DNA of 64,000 bases from positions 2,046,001 to 2,110,000 of the forward strand of contig JANFOG010000002.1 in the NCBI GenBank assembly GCA_024336345.1, in the 5' to 3' direction. A program made the position numbers and the translations under genes. Position 1 is the stretch's first letter; each line of letters begins with the position of its first letter. Shown piece after piece: positions 48,387 through 61,849 of this stretch. Source of the stretch: Mariannaea sp. PMI_226 (lineage: Eukaryota; Ascomycota; Sordariomycetes; Hypocreales; Nectriaceae). The notes under the pieces are model-generated. The model searched no databases. It saw only the letters and a program-made list of their open reading frames with translations, and was not told where the DNA came from.

Positions 48387-51300
48387 ATGTCAACATCCCA
48401 GGAGCCCGAAGCTCCAAGCCAGTCCAGCGAGGTGGCGCAGCCCCCCACCGACTCAGCGACGTCGAATCCTGAACTCGATGTTCAGAAGCTCCAATCCTTG
48501 CCAGCCGAACAACAAGACCTCTTTTTACTCACTTTCGTGTCTGGGTTGACCAGCCATGTCCTCTCGCTCCCAGCCGATGATTGCACTGCCCAACAATTCT
48601 ATCTCAAGAAGGAGATCTTCCAGATCATCGGCCTATCCTCTCCGCAACCATCGCGGGTCATAAGAAACAACCTGGGGAAATGCCTGGCGCATATTTTTGG
48701 GAAAGGAGATAGGAAGTTACTATTCGAGACCATCAATGACTTGATCGGTATCATCTCTGGTGGAAAGACGAAGACCGAAGCCGAAATACGGACCAAGCAT
48801 GCCGCCGTTAGCTCTTTAGGCGACGTGTTCGCTGCAGCCGGCGACAGCGCCATTGGATTGCACCAACTCGCTTGCACTACGTTGGTAAAACTTCTCAAAA
48901 ACTCCTCGAACCATGCGGGGTTGCGTGCTGCCATTATGGCCGCGCTGGGAAAGATTGTAAAAATGGTGGCGGGAAGCATGGACGAAACAATCGCGCGAGA
49001 TATCTGGAAACAGGGGCGAAACCATGCATCCTCTGACAAGGGCTCGCTAGTTGTTGCCTCGGCCTGCCGATGTCTGAACGGGCTGGTAAAGTACACGCCC
49101 TACTTCAATAACTCTTCGGATTTCGACAAGCTGGAGACCGCCATCTTCAAGGCCTTTGACTCTTCTTCAGTGCAAGTACGTCAAGCCGCCGCCGAGTGCT
49201 TTGCTGAAGCTCTCGTGCAAGGGCACTCGGAAACTGGCGCAAGCGAGGCGTCCCCTGGGAAGAAGAGGCCCAAATCGAGGGTCCTGAAACGAGTTTCGAC
49301 CCATCCTGGTATCACAGGAGACGATGATGAGATCCCCTCTAGGCCGTCAAGCCCTGCACCATCAAGCAAGCGAACACAGGCTATCACGTTCACACTAGCC
49401 GATATGCTCAAGCTGTTAGCAACCCACTACGTAAAACAATCAACTAGCAACAAGGCACGAGCAGCACTAGGTATCTGCTATGGAAAGCTTTTTCGCCGGC
49501 TAGGGGAGAAAATTATTGAAACCAACTACCTCACGATCGTTGAAAGCCTTACAGTGGACTTGTTGGGCCAGCCCACTATCGCTAATCACCGCTATCGTCT
49601 TCTCATTTCACGCAAGATCGTGGATACCATCATACAGGATGTCGTAGGAAGAAAGATCTTGGGTGAGTCCGGCCAGATCAAGGCGGCAAAGAGCCTAATC
49701 AACAATGTTCTGAAAAACTACCCTCAATCTTTGGCCGAGAGACCCGAGCCATCCAAACAAGCCCTGGTTACCACCCTCAGTTCTGTGGCCTCCCTCATCG
49801 AGTCATTGGGTTCAGCTGCAAATAGTTTCGCAGACCCATGTAGGGATGGCTTACTGCAAGTCCTGCAGCACCCAAGCTATACCGTTCAGGTTTTTGCATC
49901 TCAATGCATGAAAACATTTGTTCTCGCCTGCCCCCAACAGCTTCTCCCATGCCTGTCAGTCTGCATGAATAGTCTCAACCGCGAGCTTTCTCAGCTGGGC
50001 AGTGGTCGAAATTCCCAGAGAAGGTGCATCGGTTTTGCCCATGGGCTGGCCGCGACCTTGAGCGCAAGTCCTTCCCGACCTCTGCATGGATCTGTCGACA
50101 TCAATAGTCGTGTCCTAACCATGGCGACCAATCTTCTAAAGTCAAGCAGTCAATCTGAACTCCGCGTCTCTGCCACGCAGATTCAAGTTGCGTGGACGAT
50201 GATTGGTGGCTTGATGTCTCTCGGTCCCAATTTTGTAAAGATTCACCTGTCGCAGCTCCTGCTCCTATGGAAGAATGCTCTACCGAAGCCCCTGGCCAAG
50301 GACAACACATCAGCTAGGAGCTTCCTTGAGTCATCCTTCTTGACTCATGTAAGGGAGTGCGCCCTGGGCTCAATCCTGGCTTTCCTCGAGTTCAATAGCC
50401 GTCTTCTTACAGTAGATGTGTCCAAGAGGATTGCGACCATGCTCCAAAGCACTACTGCTTTCTTGAGGACTCTACCTTCGAGAAAAACGACTGAAGATAT
50501 CTCCCAGCGGCTGACGCCTGCTCTCCAACTCTACGACTTGGATATGATGGTTCAGCGCCGCGTCTTGCAGTGCTACGTTAAACTTGTAAACATCAGCCCA
50601 GCGGGCGGCAGTGAGGCCTTGCTGCAATCTAATCTGTTGACTCTTGCTATCTCTCTATTCGCAGACCCCGAAAACTACTCACCAAATTCTCTAAGTTCTT
50701 CCATTGCCAACGCTGCAGCTACCTTTGAATCCATCTGGGATGTTGGTGACAATTCAGGGTTTGGAATTACAGGACTTGTCGCAGGTTCTAAAATCAAGAA
50801 GCTTCCTGGACAGCAAGACAACTCCACAGATGAACCTGTCGAGAATGACAGTTCTGAAGACGCCATCAACGGAGTCCTTGACTCGCCCATTTGCGGTAGC
50901 TTGGAACATGACGCGTCAGTGCTGTACATTGACAATATGACCACTTTGTCGAGCGCCCCTCACCCTCCTGCTACAGAGGTGATCAACACAGCGATCGAGC
51001 TGTTCGCCTTTGCCTTTCCTCTCACTCCTGCTAAGGTTCAAGAGAGTATTCTTGAACAAGTTCGGACATTTGCATCAGCAGGAGTCCTCCAGAGAGACCC
51101 TGGCCGAAAGGCCGCAATCAATGTCAATCTCGCAACCGCCATTCTGGCCACAATGCGAGTAGCGGTCAAAGAGACACAATCTCCTTCTGGGGACATATCC
51201 AACGCCGCAGTTGAGGCCCTGCTGCAAGATATTGTTCGTGACTTTGTTCTCGACCCTGATCAACACGTCCGAAGCCTGGGCTACGCCGCTGTTGCCAGGC

Positions 51301-54300
51301 TCTGTAACGTCTATGGAAATGGATTCACGAATACCGAGATCAAATACCTTGTCGATACCATTGTCGGGAACCGAGAACCTAGCGCACGAGCAGGCTGCGC
51401 GATGGCTCTTGGCTCAATCCAAACGAAAGTGGGTGGTATGGCAGCAGGCTATCATTTGAAGACGATTCTTGGCATCCTCATGTCCCTCTGCAATGACCCT
51501 CACCCAGTCGTCCATTACTGGGCCCTTGAGGCACTTTCACTGGCATCGGATGCAGCAGGGTTGAGCTTTGCTGGATATGTACCCAGCACTTTAGGCATGC
51601 TTGTCCAGCTTTATCTTTCCGAAACCCATCACCCGGAAATATCGTCAGCCATCACCATGAACCTAGAGATGGAACTTTCTACAACAGCAGCCATTGCTCG
51701 CTGCGTCGATTCTCTCATCAATGTGCTGGGGCCGGATTTGCAGGATGCAACAAAGTCTAGGGAGCTTGTACTCACCCTGGTTGGAGAATTCCGAGAGGAA
51801 GAGGAGATTCAAGTGCAGAAGGCTGCTCTAGGATGCCTAGAGCATCTCTCACTCTACGCTCCTGGCCATATGCATTTTGCTGACTACGTGAAGGTACTCC
51901 AGAAGTATCTATCATCCGAATCGATGACTTTACGCGATGTCGCAGTTGACGGAATTCATAATATGATGAAGAGAAATCCCAATGATGTACTCAGAGAAGC
52001 TGAGAAAGGATTTGAAGAGAGCCTTTGGCTTGTACTTGATACCACGCCTGGTCACGACGGCATCCGCAACATCGTACGCAACTGGATGCACCAGACATGC
52101 TTGACTGAGACCAACCTATGGCTACAGCGGTTCCAAGCAGTCCTCAAGATGACCAGAGCACTTCCAAAGATTGAGGACACTCGATCTGGGCCTAAGAACG
52201 GTGGTCTTCCCGATCTACGGGACGAAGAAGTGGCTGGGTTTGCAGCAGCTGGCACGGCAAGTGATGAAAAGGAGAATCCGACTGCGTCTGAAGTCGAACC
52301 TTTGAGATGGCAAGTGACGACATTCGCCATGAGTTGTGTCAATGATATGTTTGTCCTCGTTGCGAAAGATATTGCTGCAAACGGCGAGTCCCGAGCTCAG
52401 AGTGATCTCCAAAACAAGATTGCCGATGTTGTCCGAATGGCGTTTTCTGCAAGTACAGCCAGCGTCCTTGAGCTCCGTATATGGGGTCTAAAGATTATTG
52501 GAGCGGTTCTCAAAATGTTTGGGAAAACACCCGATCCGGACTTCGAAGAGGCGATGCTGCTAGAGCAGTACCAGGCGCAAATCAGCTCGGCTCTCACGCC
52601 AGCCTTTGCCGTGGACTCCTCCCCTGAGCTTGCCTCCGAGGCCGTTAATGTCTGTGCAAGCTTCATCTCCATCGGTATTGTCACAGATGTTGACCGTATG
52701 GGCCGTATTCTGAAGACTCTCGTGACTGCGCTTGAGAATTTTTCGAAGGATAACGACGCTGCCGCTATTGGCGATCTAAAGGGACTCAGTTCCAACGCTC
52801 AAGTGATGATCAAGATCTCAGTCTTCTCAGCCTGGGCAGAGCTGCAGGTTGCCAGCTCTGAACAGAAATATCTTTTGGATGTCTTACGACCACACATCGG
52901 TACCCTGACTCCTCTCTGGCTCGAGTCGTTGCGGGAGTTTGCACGATTACGGTTTGAGCCAGATATTTCAATGACCCTTGGACCACCCTCCCTGTCTGGC
53001 AGTCTTGATACTATCTATGCAGCACTGAACCGAGAGACCTTGCTTCGCTTCTATCAAGATGCCTGGTTAAAGCTTGTTGATGCCATTGCCAGCTTGATCG
53101 AGCAAGACAGTGACTTCGTTTTTGATGCGTTGGACGGAAAAGAGTCCGACGGGCCGTCGACAAATGGCAAGAACAAGGGGTCAGACAACATCAACTATCG
53201 AGACGAGCCTGTAGCATTCTTCTTTGTGCTCTTTGGGCTTGCCTTTGAGGCGCTTGCCACTCGATCGGGTCAAAGCGATTCCCTTGCCACCCACGAGCAG
53301 ACCCTGGCTATACTGTCTGCTCTCAAAAAGATCCTGCATCCCAGCGTCTCTGGACATGCTATTTACAGACCTGATGTGTTTTCCGAGACAATGGATCTGC
53401 TCGATCGCCTCGTTCTTACAGAAGGCCTTGATGTTCAAGCTGTAATCGTGGAGATTGCCAGTATTCTCGTTGCGTCTCACCCCTCTGCGAGAAGGCACAA
53501 TGAGGAGGATGGCGACTTGTCTGATGATATTGACCAAATGTTTGAGTTAACAAGGATTATCGTCTTGGTTGTTGCCGGAATCCTCCCCAATTTGTCCGAA
53601 GGCAACCAGCCAGCTCGACATCAGGTGAATGAGGAGGCGATCCTCCTTATACGGTCTTCTCTCAGTGCCCTGGTCAATGCAGCAGAGGTGTTCCCATCGA
53701 TTATCAAGACAGATCTTCATGCATGCATCATCCACATCTTTGCGACCACATTGGCCACTCCTGAGTGCCAGGACATGATTGTACCTCAGTCCTTGCCCAT
53801 GTTGAAGCGATTCGTCGCAAGCATGTCCAAATCGAGGAGAGAGTCCAATGATGGGCCATCTGCCACTGATATTCAGATGCACGGTTGTCTGCGTCGCTTC
53901 CTCTCGATTTACCTGAACGCACAGAAGCGTGAAGCCCCGCAATCGCTTACATGTGTGAAGAATTGCCTTTTAGCTACAACCATTTTGTTTACTGGCGGGA
54001 AGAATCACCTGCCCGCAACGGAGCCCCTCGTTGCAAGGTACCTAGAGGAGTTACTTGATTGTCTCACCGACCGAATGGTAAGTAATGTACCAAACTGCCT
54101 CTCAGCTACCTGACGTATGCTAACTTAAAGGAAACCAGACCGCCAAAATTGCTGCAAACTGTATCAGGAGCTTGCTTCTACAACCGTCACCGACTGCTGC
54201 GGACCTAAGCATTGCCCGCTACTTGTTCCCTCGTCTAATTGGCTTCATCACGGATACCGATCCGGAAGACCCCGAAAGTGCAAGAGCTCTCATTGCACAT

Positions 54301-54618
54301 GCTCTGTGTCAGTACGTTGGCATCATTGAAAAGAAGCGGGTGGTCACAGCAATGGCATTGGTTATCCCAACCCTCATGGCTCGAGCCACCGCAGAGGGCG
54401 AGGAAGTCTACAGCGAAACAAGTGCACGACTTCTGGAACTTGCCGCGGTAGATCAGTCATCTTTCAAAGCCGTGGTGGGGGGCATGAGTGATGGGCAGAA
54501 GACGTTCCTAGAAGAGGTAATCCGATCCGGGCAGCAGAGGAGACCAGTAGCAACCAAGAGGGAACAAAGTTCCAACGGCCAACCAACTATCGAGTTGAAG
54601 ATGAACTTTGGTGGTTGA
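48387..54618 (+). CDS. HEAT-repeat protein of the LAA1/HEATR5 family
   Basis: LAA1 in yeast and HEATR5 in animals are large HEAT-repeat proteins that recruit the clathrin adaptor AP-1 and related factors to trans-Golgi and endosomal membranes. Exons 48387-54077 and 54139-54618 give 2056 residues, very close to the family length (about 2010-2070). The N-terminus has the family block LKKEIFQIIG, RNNLGKCLAHIFGKGD and RTKHAAVSSLGDVF. Repeated helical hairpins run through the whole chain. The C-terminus ends in IELKMNFGG, a conserved family tail. The ATG at 48387 follows an in-frame TTG and is the first ATG. The single late intron (GTAAGT donor) is in phase with the acceptor before ACC. No frame break occurs across the 5.7 kb exon. 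Confidence 0.88.
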
Positions 54619-56262
54619 AACGGCACATGCAAGTTTCCAAATTTTTAAGCCCAAGAGCCTCTTCATTGGGCGCGCACCGAGGACATGCAGAGCCACGATG
54701 TAACTGTACATCAACCCGGGATTCAAGGAGATACTTGGAGAGGCTTCTAACATACTTGGATATGACGGAGTGCTTCGCCTACACAGTAATCCCAGATGGC
54801 GGGGATAACAAGGAGGTACTCAACACTCGAGCTGCGGAAGTGGTCCGACGTGACGACGCTTTCATGGTACATAGGCGTTGACGGTGGGTGGTACAGCAGT
54901 GGAAGCTGAGCGAGGGAGTTGTGTGAGAATACATGGATGTCAGCATATAGTTTATATACGTGCTTGAACTAGGAGTGAACAGATAGATCGCAGGCATTGG
55001 TGGGGGGAAAGACACCTGCATGCGGAGTAGACAAGCGTACAAAGCGGACAAAGAGGACAGCCCAACCACGAGTATTTATTGAGAATACAACCGTTGCACA
55101 GTCTCTGACATGACTATAACCCTTGCCGCGCGTGGTATGCAGTATGCGGCATCAAACTGCCGAGTCTGACCTCTCCGGGAAGACACCCGCCTCTCGGGAA
55201 CTGCCATCACATCCTGGCAGACACCGAACTTGGCCCCTCCACCACTACCTCGTCCTCCTCCTCGTCCTCGTCCTCGTCCTCCTCCTCTTCCCCTTTCTCT
55301 TTTCCTTCTCCTTCTTCCTTTTCAACACTAGTTACAAACACATTCTCATCCCCCCCACTGACCAGGAGGGAAGGGGCCTCGCCTCGAGCTCGTATTGTCC
55401 ACCTCTGCCTGCATGTCAACTTACACACAACTCTTTTTCCCTTCTCTGTCGTTCCCTCTTTTCTCCCTTCACAATGGCCACGGGCCTCACCTCTTGCGAC
55501 CCCGCTCTGGTGGACTCTTAGATGCAAGAAGAGCAAGGATTTGGTTGGGTGGTTTGGCTTGCTGACATGTGGGGGAGGGCGGGAGGCTTTTCTGCAGTGT
55601 ACCAGACAATTCCAACTATTGATGCTCGCGACCCCATCTTCAGTTACCTTAGTCTCAGTTCTTTCTTGACAGAGAAAAGTGACATCGGGTGGCAGCCAGC
55701 GCAAAAAGAAAAAAAAAATACGCCCTAGGGCACAACTGTTATGGCTTGCATCGGCCTGCCTGGATGACGCTTTGGCAGGTATAACCTATATAGAGAAGAG
55801 GGGTCACGAAGGAACCGTTGTGGGATGGGATAAGTGACGAGTCAAGCCTGGTTCTGAGTTTGAAAACCACAATGGAATTTTGTGACTGAATCTTACCAAT
55901 ACATTCTTGTTAGAACTTCAAGTGAGCGACCAAAGACTGCAAATGTGTGTTTTTCATCAAGTCGTCACACCAGCCTGTTCCTACAGCGATACGCAAGATG
56001 AGGTCGCTTGGCTCATGATTCTGCTTCCCAAGGAAAAATAATAAAAAAATGACCATTCGTGTACCTATGCTCCATCATAATCCCCAGCGTTGCAACGTCT
56101 CCAGGTTGGACGAATGACTGCCCAGATGAATTGAAAGGGAGCCCTCAAGGAACCTTCGCGTAAAACTACCACCATGTTTGTTGCTGGCCGAGAGATTCGT
56201 GACCACTCGAAACCCCAACGGAGATGGCGCAAAAGATCCAAGAAGAGAACTTGCACATTTTA
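54619..56262. other. Convergent intergenic region with pyrimidine tract
   Basis: These 1.64 kb lie between the 3' ends of the LAA1-like and RRM genes. A + strand CCTCGTCCTC-type tract at 55245-55320 is followed at 55473 by a short reading frame in a strong start context (CACAATGGCC), only 15 codons long. No full gene is supported. Confidence 0.5.
55249..55300. repeat. CTCGTC/CTC trinucleotide-rich repeat
   Basis: About 50 bp of repeating CTC and GTC triplets on the + strand make a pyrimidine-rich low-complexity tract. It resembles the CT-rich sense-strand tracts upstream of genes in this window. Confidence 0.6.
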
Positions 56263-57754
56263 TTAGTGTCGGTCTTTCTTGTAGTATGACGACCCATTGA
56301 CGACCATCGGTGGCGGCCCAATCTCGCCTTTCTTGTCTGAGGAAGCACGTGTCATAGGCGGGCTTTTGTCCGATTTCTTAGCAGCAGACTTCTCGGGTTT
56401 CTTGTCCGATGGTCGTTTCCTGTCAGACTCTCGTCCTTTTCCCTTGCGGTCCTTGTCTTTGGAACTTTGACTTCGTCTGCTTCCATGAAGCTGTTCGTCG
56501 GTTAATTCAGATGGGCCGGCGGTATGTTCTACTAGAGGAGAACTGGGCTCCGGTTGCGGGGATTTGCTAGACTTGACTTTGTGTATTTCCATACCACGTT
56601 CCCCATGGGTGACTCCCTCGGAGGTCAAACGTGCCTTGATCCTTTGGCTGTTGAATTTCGACTTGCTCAGGAGGTCAACGCCATTTTCAGCTCCTCGGGC
56701 CGTTTCAAAAATGACAAATGCGTGGCCACGAATATACGGTCTAGAGCCGCTCATAGGGATCTCAATCGAAATAATTCTATTTTCGAGACCGACTCGACGT
56801 CGGATCCAGTATTTGACTTCATCGTAGGTTGCCTGCTGCGTGAAGCCAGAGACAAACACCTTGCGAGGCTCAGTGGGGATGTGAGAATACCAGTAAGCTT
56901 CATGTTGTGAAGTCAGATGCTCGGTATGTCCCGGGTCAATGCCATACGATGGGCCATAATATGGAAGAGCGTACTCGGGCCCGCCTGTTTGGTCGTGAAG
57001 AGCGTAGGCGACTCTGGGCTGGCCAACAGATGTAGCTCCATGTGAATAGTCGCTAAAGCTATAGTTCTCTCCGGCCCCTGCACCCGTATATGTCAATGAC
57101 CCTAACTCAGCCATCGTAGTTGGTGGCAGGCAGTTAGACCCTCGTGGCGTCGACGACCGGATTGCGTAGTTTGATGCTCCCGTTTGGGTATAGCTATTTC
57201 CCAGGGAATACTAATTCATTACCGAGTTAGATAGCATATCTTCAAAAAAAAATGTACAAATTTAGCTCCGTTTACCTGGCCGCTGGGGGTGACTGAATAT
57301 TGCTGCCCCTGAGAAGTATAAGTGGATTGTTTTATGGTAATAGGCTGAGTTCTGTTTCTGTCGTCGGCTATGAGAGTGCGGCCCCTAAAGGTGTTGGTGC
57401 TGATAAATTCTGCATCATCATATCATTTATCAGGTTGTGCTATTAGTAGCAAGGGTTGCAGAAGGACTTACCCCACGCCTCGTCAAAGTTCTCTTTACCT
57501 CTAATACGAACCCAGGCAGATGTGCTCTGGGGAAAAACCTCAACGTGATCGACTTCACACACGGGGCGAATCCAGTCCTTTAATTGTCGCCAATCAGTCC
57601 CGAAGGGTAGCTACATACTACAGTTAGAAGAGTACAGTCTCTGCGACCACCGCCAAGGAGGATAATTGTAACGCACAGCCGCTAAGGTGATGTGGTAAAG
57701 TTGTGTCTGGTTTCCAGGCTCGACTCTAACCTGGACGCTGGATTCAGCGGACAT
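56263..57754 (-). CDS. RNA-binding protein with two RRM domains
   Basis: Four phase-matched minus-strand exons (57754-57677, 57610-57472, 57409-57276 and 57210-56263) give 432 residues. RRM1 covers about residues 12-95 (LYHITLAALPFGTDWRQLKDW, VEVFPQSTSAWVRIRG, FRGRTLIAD). A Tyr/Gly/Ser-rich linker follows. RRM2 covers about 233-312, with RNP2-like KVFVSGF and RNP1-like RGHAFVIFE. The C-terminal 110 residues are Lys/Ser/Asp-rich and disordered (KDKDRKGKGRESDRKRPSDKK), suited to nuclear location and RNA contact. I do not recognise a specific named orthologue. An ATG at 57114 could be mistaken for the start because it opens the last exon's frame, but the upstream exons complete RRM1. Confidence 0.85.
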
Positions 57755-59107
57755 TTTGATACAAGGCCCAAGGCCGGCGGCAGACAGGAACTAGAAGCTG
57801 CTATGATGCTGGAGCAGTTCTAGAAGAAACCGATGTGGAATGTGGCCATGTTACACTGTCAGGGCTTGGACTGCGAGTGGATAGCAACAGAAGAAAGAGA
57901 AGAGAATATGCGAGAGAGGGAAACTGTATGGCAAATATAGATAGAGCTCAAGTTCTGATTCAACAATGCACGGCAGATTTGTTGTTCTCTTTTCAAGCAT
58001 TTTGAGAGGGTGGTACCAGGCCATCACAGTTGGGAGGCGTCGCAAGGGTCTTCGCCCTCTCCTTACCAACATCAGTGCCAAGTGCATTGAGTCCTAGTCC
58101 CTGGGTCGCTGGCGTGACGAGACGCAACTTAGCAGAATGGGTTTATCCTCTTTACTCGTGGGCTGACGGCTGCGAATGGTTCTGGTGCATCAACTCTGCA
58201 TGGTCCCAGTATCGATCGCGGCCGTTCTCAGCCTCAAGATGCACTGTAGGGGAGCGATAGGTTGACAAGTCCCAGCCAACGTGGTCTTGTGGAATCTTTG
58301 ATTCTTGGTCCGGAAGCTGGTTCCGGTGCAGAGCACAAGAGCCATGTCAACGTCAATCACTCAGATTGGCAAACGGGCGAAGTCCAAGCAACGGGGCCCA
58401 AGGGCCTAGACCTAATATTTTTCTGGTCGATATGCAGAAGGCCAAGTTTGTCCTTCTCTGCGTAATGACATGTCATATTGCGATCAATGCTCCCCCCGCT
58501 AATACATGGTTACAGAAAGTTGGCATTGAGGTTATGATGCTCCACGGGCAAAGCTGATCCGCAATGACTTCTCTGATCGGGTTCATATACCGACAAGTGT
58601 CACCGCACTGGGATATTTTTTTTTAACTTTTTTCCCGAGAGGGATGTCACATCCTTCGGCAATCAAATAACTACCTTGACACTTCTTTGCCTCAAGGATG
58701 CATCTAACCCTGTTAGTTCGACACCACAGGGAGTCGAGTCTGATTGGAGGGTGCTCTTGCAGATCAACGGCGTAAAGAGAAAAGAGGAAACAAGGCGTAG
58801 TATGTTGTCACGCCTGGGACGTGACTTCGTACACCTCATCATCAAGATGGAGCACCCACTTCCGTTGTGTAACGTACTCTAGACCCGGCGACCAGGAAAT
58901 CCCGCTAATCAAACAAGGATCTGGGCTCGGCAGAAACTCTTCCAAAGATAGCCCAGTTATCACGTCTACGTCTCACACATCTCCGAGGAATGGTATTTCC
59001 AAAGCTTGAAATGGATGGTAAAATGGCCTTGGCACCAGCAAGAGGGGAAGTGGATTGGCGTTCGAATGTTGACAGTCGAGTGGAGTTTTCTCGAGGCCAG
59101 TCGGCTC
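57755..59107. other. Intergenic region between WDR8-like and RRM genes
   Basis: These 1.35 kb contain the WDR8-like 3' UTR and the RRM gene promoter. Small frames here are at most 78 codons with no family character. Nothing else is supported. Confidence 0.6.
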
Positions 59108-60809
59108 TCATGGGTTTCTGAACGAAAAGGTATCGTCCAAGGTTGATGTATCGTTCGTCATAAGGGAAAGCATATCCCCTCCGTCTCGAGCACTCGTCTG
59201 AAAGAGGAAGCCGTCTCGTGCTGAGCTAGGTGCTCGCTCACTCCCGGCAGGCTCATGCCATGGCGTGGGGCATTGCTCTGCATCTCCACACGACACCATT
59301 AGATAATGTTGTGTATCAGATATTAGCAGTACTGGCAAGTCTGTGTGTCCTTTCAGCCACACGCATTGGGGCTTCCCCACGATCTTGCCATCGGGGAGAT
59401 GGGCTCCCAGTGAAATGGGTCTGGGTCCGTCTGATAATGGATCCCAGACAAATGACACCCCGCGGTGACTGTCATCTTGGCATGTTACCAACAGCAGCTC
59501 ACGGATAGCCGGATGCCAATCAAAACTGATTGCACAGTGAAACATGAGAACGGCCCGTAGCTCGCCTGCAGCGACATCCCAAATCCATAGCGTGGAGGGT
59601 AAATCATCGAGTCTGGTTGCGATGAGAGTGGAAGAAGCGTCAAACCCGAGAACGGAACAGCCTGGTTTTCCATCTGTCGATAGACTTGGGGGGGACATCA
59701 TCTGGGCTGTCCGAAGAAACGTATGAAGTACACGCCCTTCAACAGATACGTTGAGCTGTTCTTGCCACACCTTGCCGCCCCATTAGAAACTACTTCATTT
59801 TGGAGCCAGCGAATTAGCTCACCTGGAGAGTGTCTTTCGGCACAATAGTGGAAGGATGCGAAAGGTTTAGGCTAGTTCTCCATTTGTTTGTGTCGAGGAT
59901 TCGCACCACCCTGCTGTGATCACCTACAGCACATAGAGCAGAATCAGGGCTGATACTGCAAAGCTTGATACCGGGCTCTAGATCGGCATCATGGCTATGC
60001 CCGAGACTTGGGGCTCCAATCGAACGGAAGAATTGGCCGTCCGGCGTATATAGCAAAATTTTGTGTCCGTGCGCTGGCGAATCCCAGAGTAGTAGCCAGT
60101 TTCCATCTGATGTCCATGCCAGACCCTGCGCGTCTACAGTCTCTGGGTACCAAGATCTTTGCACTTGTCGAGTAGCAGGATGATGAATGCTAACCAGATC
60201 TCGACCACTAACCCGTGTCAGTAAAGCTATATGCTCTGTACGGGGCTGGATAACAAGTCCCCGGGGAGCCGAGGAGAGTAAATAAAATTTTGGGTTGTTA
60301 ATCTCGACTGCTTTGGAGGTGAACAAGTCGAAAATAACCAGTTTGAGGCCAAAAGCGGCATATATGAAGATCTCGGCATCGCGAGCTCCGAATTGGATAA
60401 GCGAAGGCTTCCCGTGTCCACCCACAGGGTTTCGAATAGTCGCACGAAAGGATGAGTCGCTGGTTGAAAAGACATGAACCAGATCTATACTTGCTACTAG
60501 TACAAAAGTTGAAGAAGGTGACCAGGCCAAGGTTACAATTGGGCCTGAGAAGTCTGCTGGAAGTCTGACAGTTTGTGCCGTCTGAAGGGATCGAGTCGAT
60601 CGAATTACGATGGTCGACGAGGAAAGTGTGGCAATGAAATTGCCGTCGGGACTGGCGCTGCAATGCGACGACGCTGGAAGCAGGGTTTTATTAGGGTCAA
60701 ATCTGACAAGCTCGAAGGATAAGGAAAAAGAAGAAAAGGGGGGAGGCTGGAGACGGGTAAATACATTTGAAGAGGCGCGAAGGATGCATGATGGCTTAGT
60801 TGCGTGCAT
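59108..60809 (-). CDS. WD40-repeat protein WDR8/WRAP73 type
   Basis: WDR8/WRAP73 proteins act at the spindle pole body or centrosome and anchor microtubule minus ends with SSX2IP/Msd1-like partners. Minus-strand exons 60809-59823 and 59770-59108 give 549 residues. WD-like blades are visible from about residue 40 (SPDGNFIATLSSSTIVIRS, LAWSPSSTFVLVASIDLVHVFS, LAWTSDGNWLLLWDSPAHGH, SPDSALCAVGDHSRVVRILD). The best family mark is FDASSTLIATRLDDLPSTLW with IWDVAAGELRAVL, which matches the late blade of WRAP73. The N-terminal FELVRFDPNK is also typical of fungal members. An upstream TTG (60824) is in frame; the ATG at 60809 is chosen. The divergent spacer to MOCS1 is about 1 kb. Confidence 0.85.
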
Positions 60810-61849
60810 GGACCCGTCAGACAAAGGCGAGAGGTGTAATCGTGTCGAAGCTTCTTGGTGATGGTACGGTTATGAGGGAGGATTGATATGAAGGAAGTTC
60901 GGTTGATGTCTCGGATAGTTGTCTCCTCTCCTCAGGGATATGTCGAATTCTTCGCAATCTAGAAAGGAGCTAAACGAGGTTCAATTTATATCTCGAGTGT
61001 CATTCGATTTGAGAACCGTGTTTTAGTGGCCGGATGGCAGGTCAGCTTTCCGGCCTCAATTGTCGCTGTGTCGCGATGTCTCGATGTGGTTGCTTGAAAT
61101 TCGAACAAGTGACGACACAGCTCTTTTCCAAGGTGGGGAAAGCGCCTCTCAACCTTGCCCCCCACTACCCAACCTACTCACCTTAGAGGAGAGTGCCTGA
61201 TTGGCGTGAACTTTCTCTCCACGGACATCAGCCCCAATGACCCCGCGAAGAGGTGTACTGGTACTTGTTATTGGGTGAGATCAACATCAGGCAGAAAGTA
61301 TCGACATATTCTGTGGCCACCAACCAGAAAGATAAGGGAGGTGCTGCTCTCAACATCAACTGCCCGATCAACGGCCCGCCACTCTCTTTATTTTGGAGGC
61401 GGTATTCACACCAGAGAAAGTGTGACCAATTGCCTACCTACTTCACAGATGTCTCGGATAAACTCTGCCCAAGTGAGGAAGGTCGCCACTTAGATTTTCC
61501 CTTCAGCTAACCCCTCCTCATTGCTGACTCACCCACAGTCACGAGCATTTCCGTAAGGTGACGTCCACGGAGAGCTGTGAATTGCTTCCTTACTTAAATG
61601 TGATCGATCCCGGTGGTGAAATCTGACCCTTGGCTTGCTGTCTCACTTATTCGCTGCAGCTGCCGTTATTGCTCGTATTGCTGTGACGAGTCTCTTCTTC
61701 TCATTGGCCTTGTTGATTTTCCAGATCAATAGCATGACTTCAGCATAGTTGGCCACCCTGCTTCTGCCCTGCTCAATCCCTGTTCAAGCTACATAGCAGC
61801 AGAAGAACCACCAATACTCTCGCCAAACGATTATAGGATCAACAACGAG
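60810..61849. promoter_or_regulatory. Divergent spacer between WDR8-like and MOCS1 genes
   Basis: This 1.04 kb region holds both promoters. A minus-strand CTCCGTGG at 61572-61565 fits the NirA nitrate-regulator consensus CTCCGHGG, and an AGATAA (61330-61335) fits the AreA/Nit2 HGATAR core. Both lie on the MOCS1 side. No gene is seen. Confidence 0.4.

Noticed and set aside
57084..57114. Start of the RRM gene at the ATG in the last exon
   Set aside because: Upstream exons join in phase and complete a first RRM domain, so this ATG is internal.
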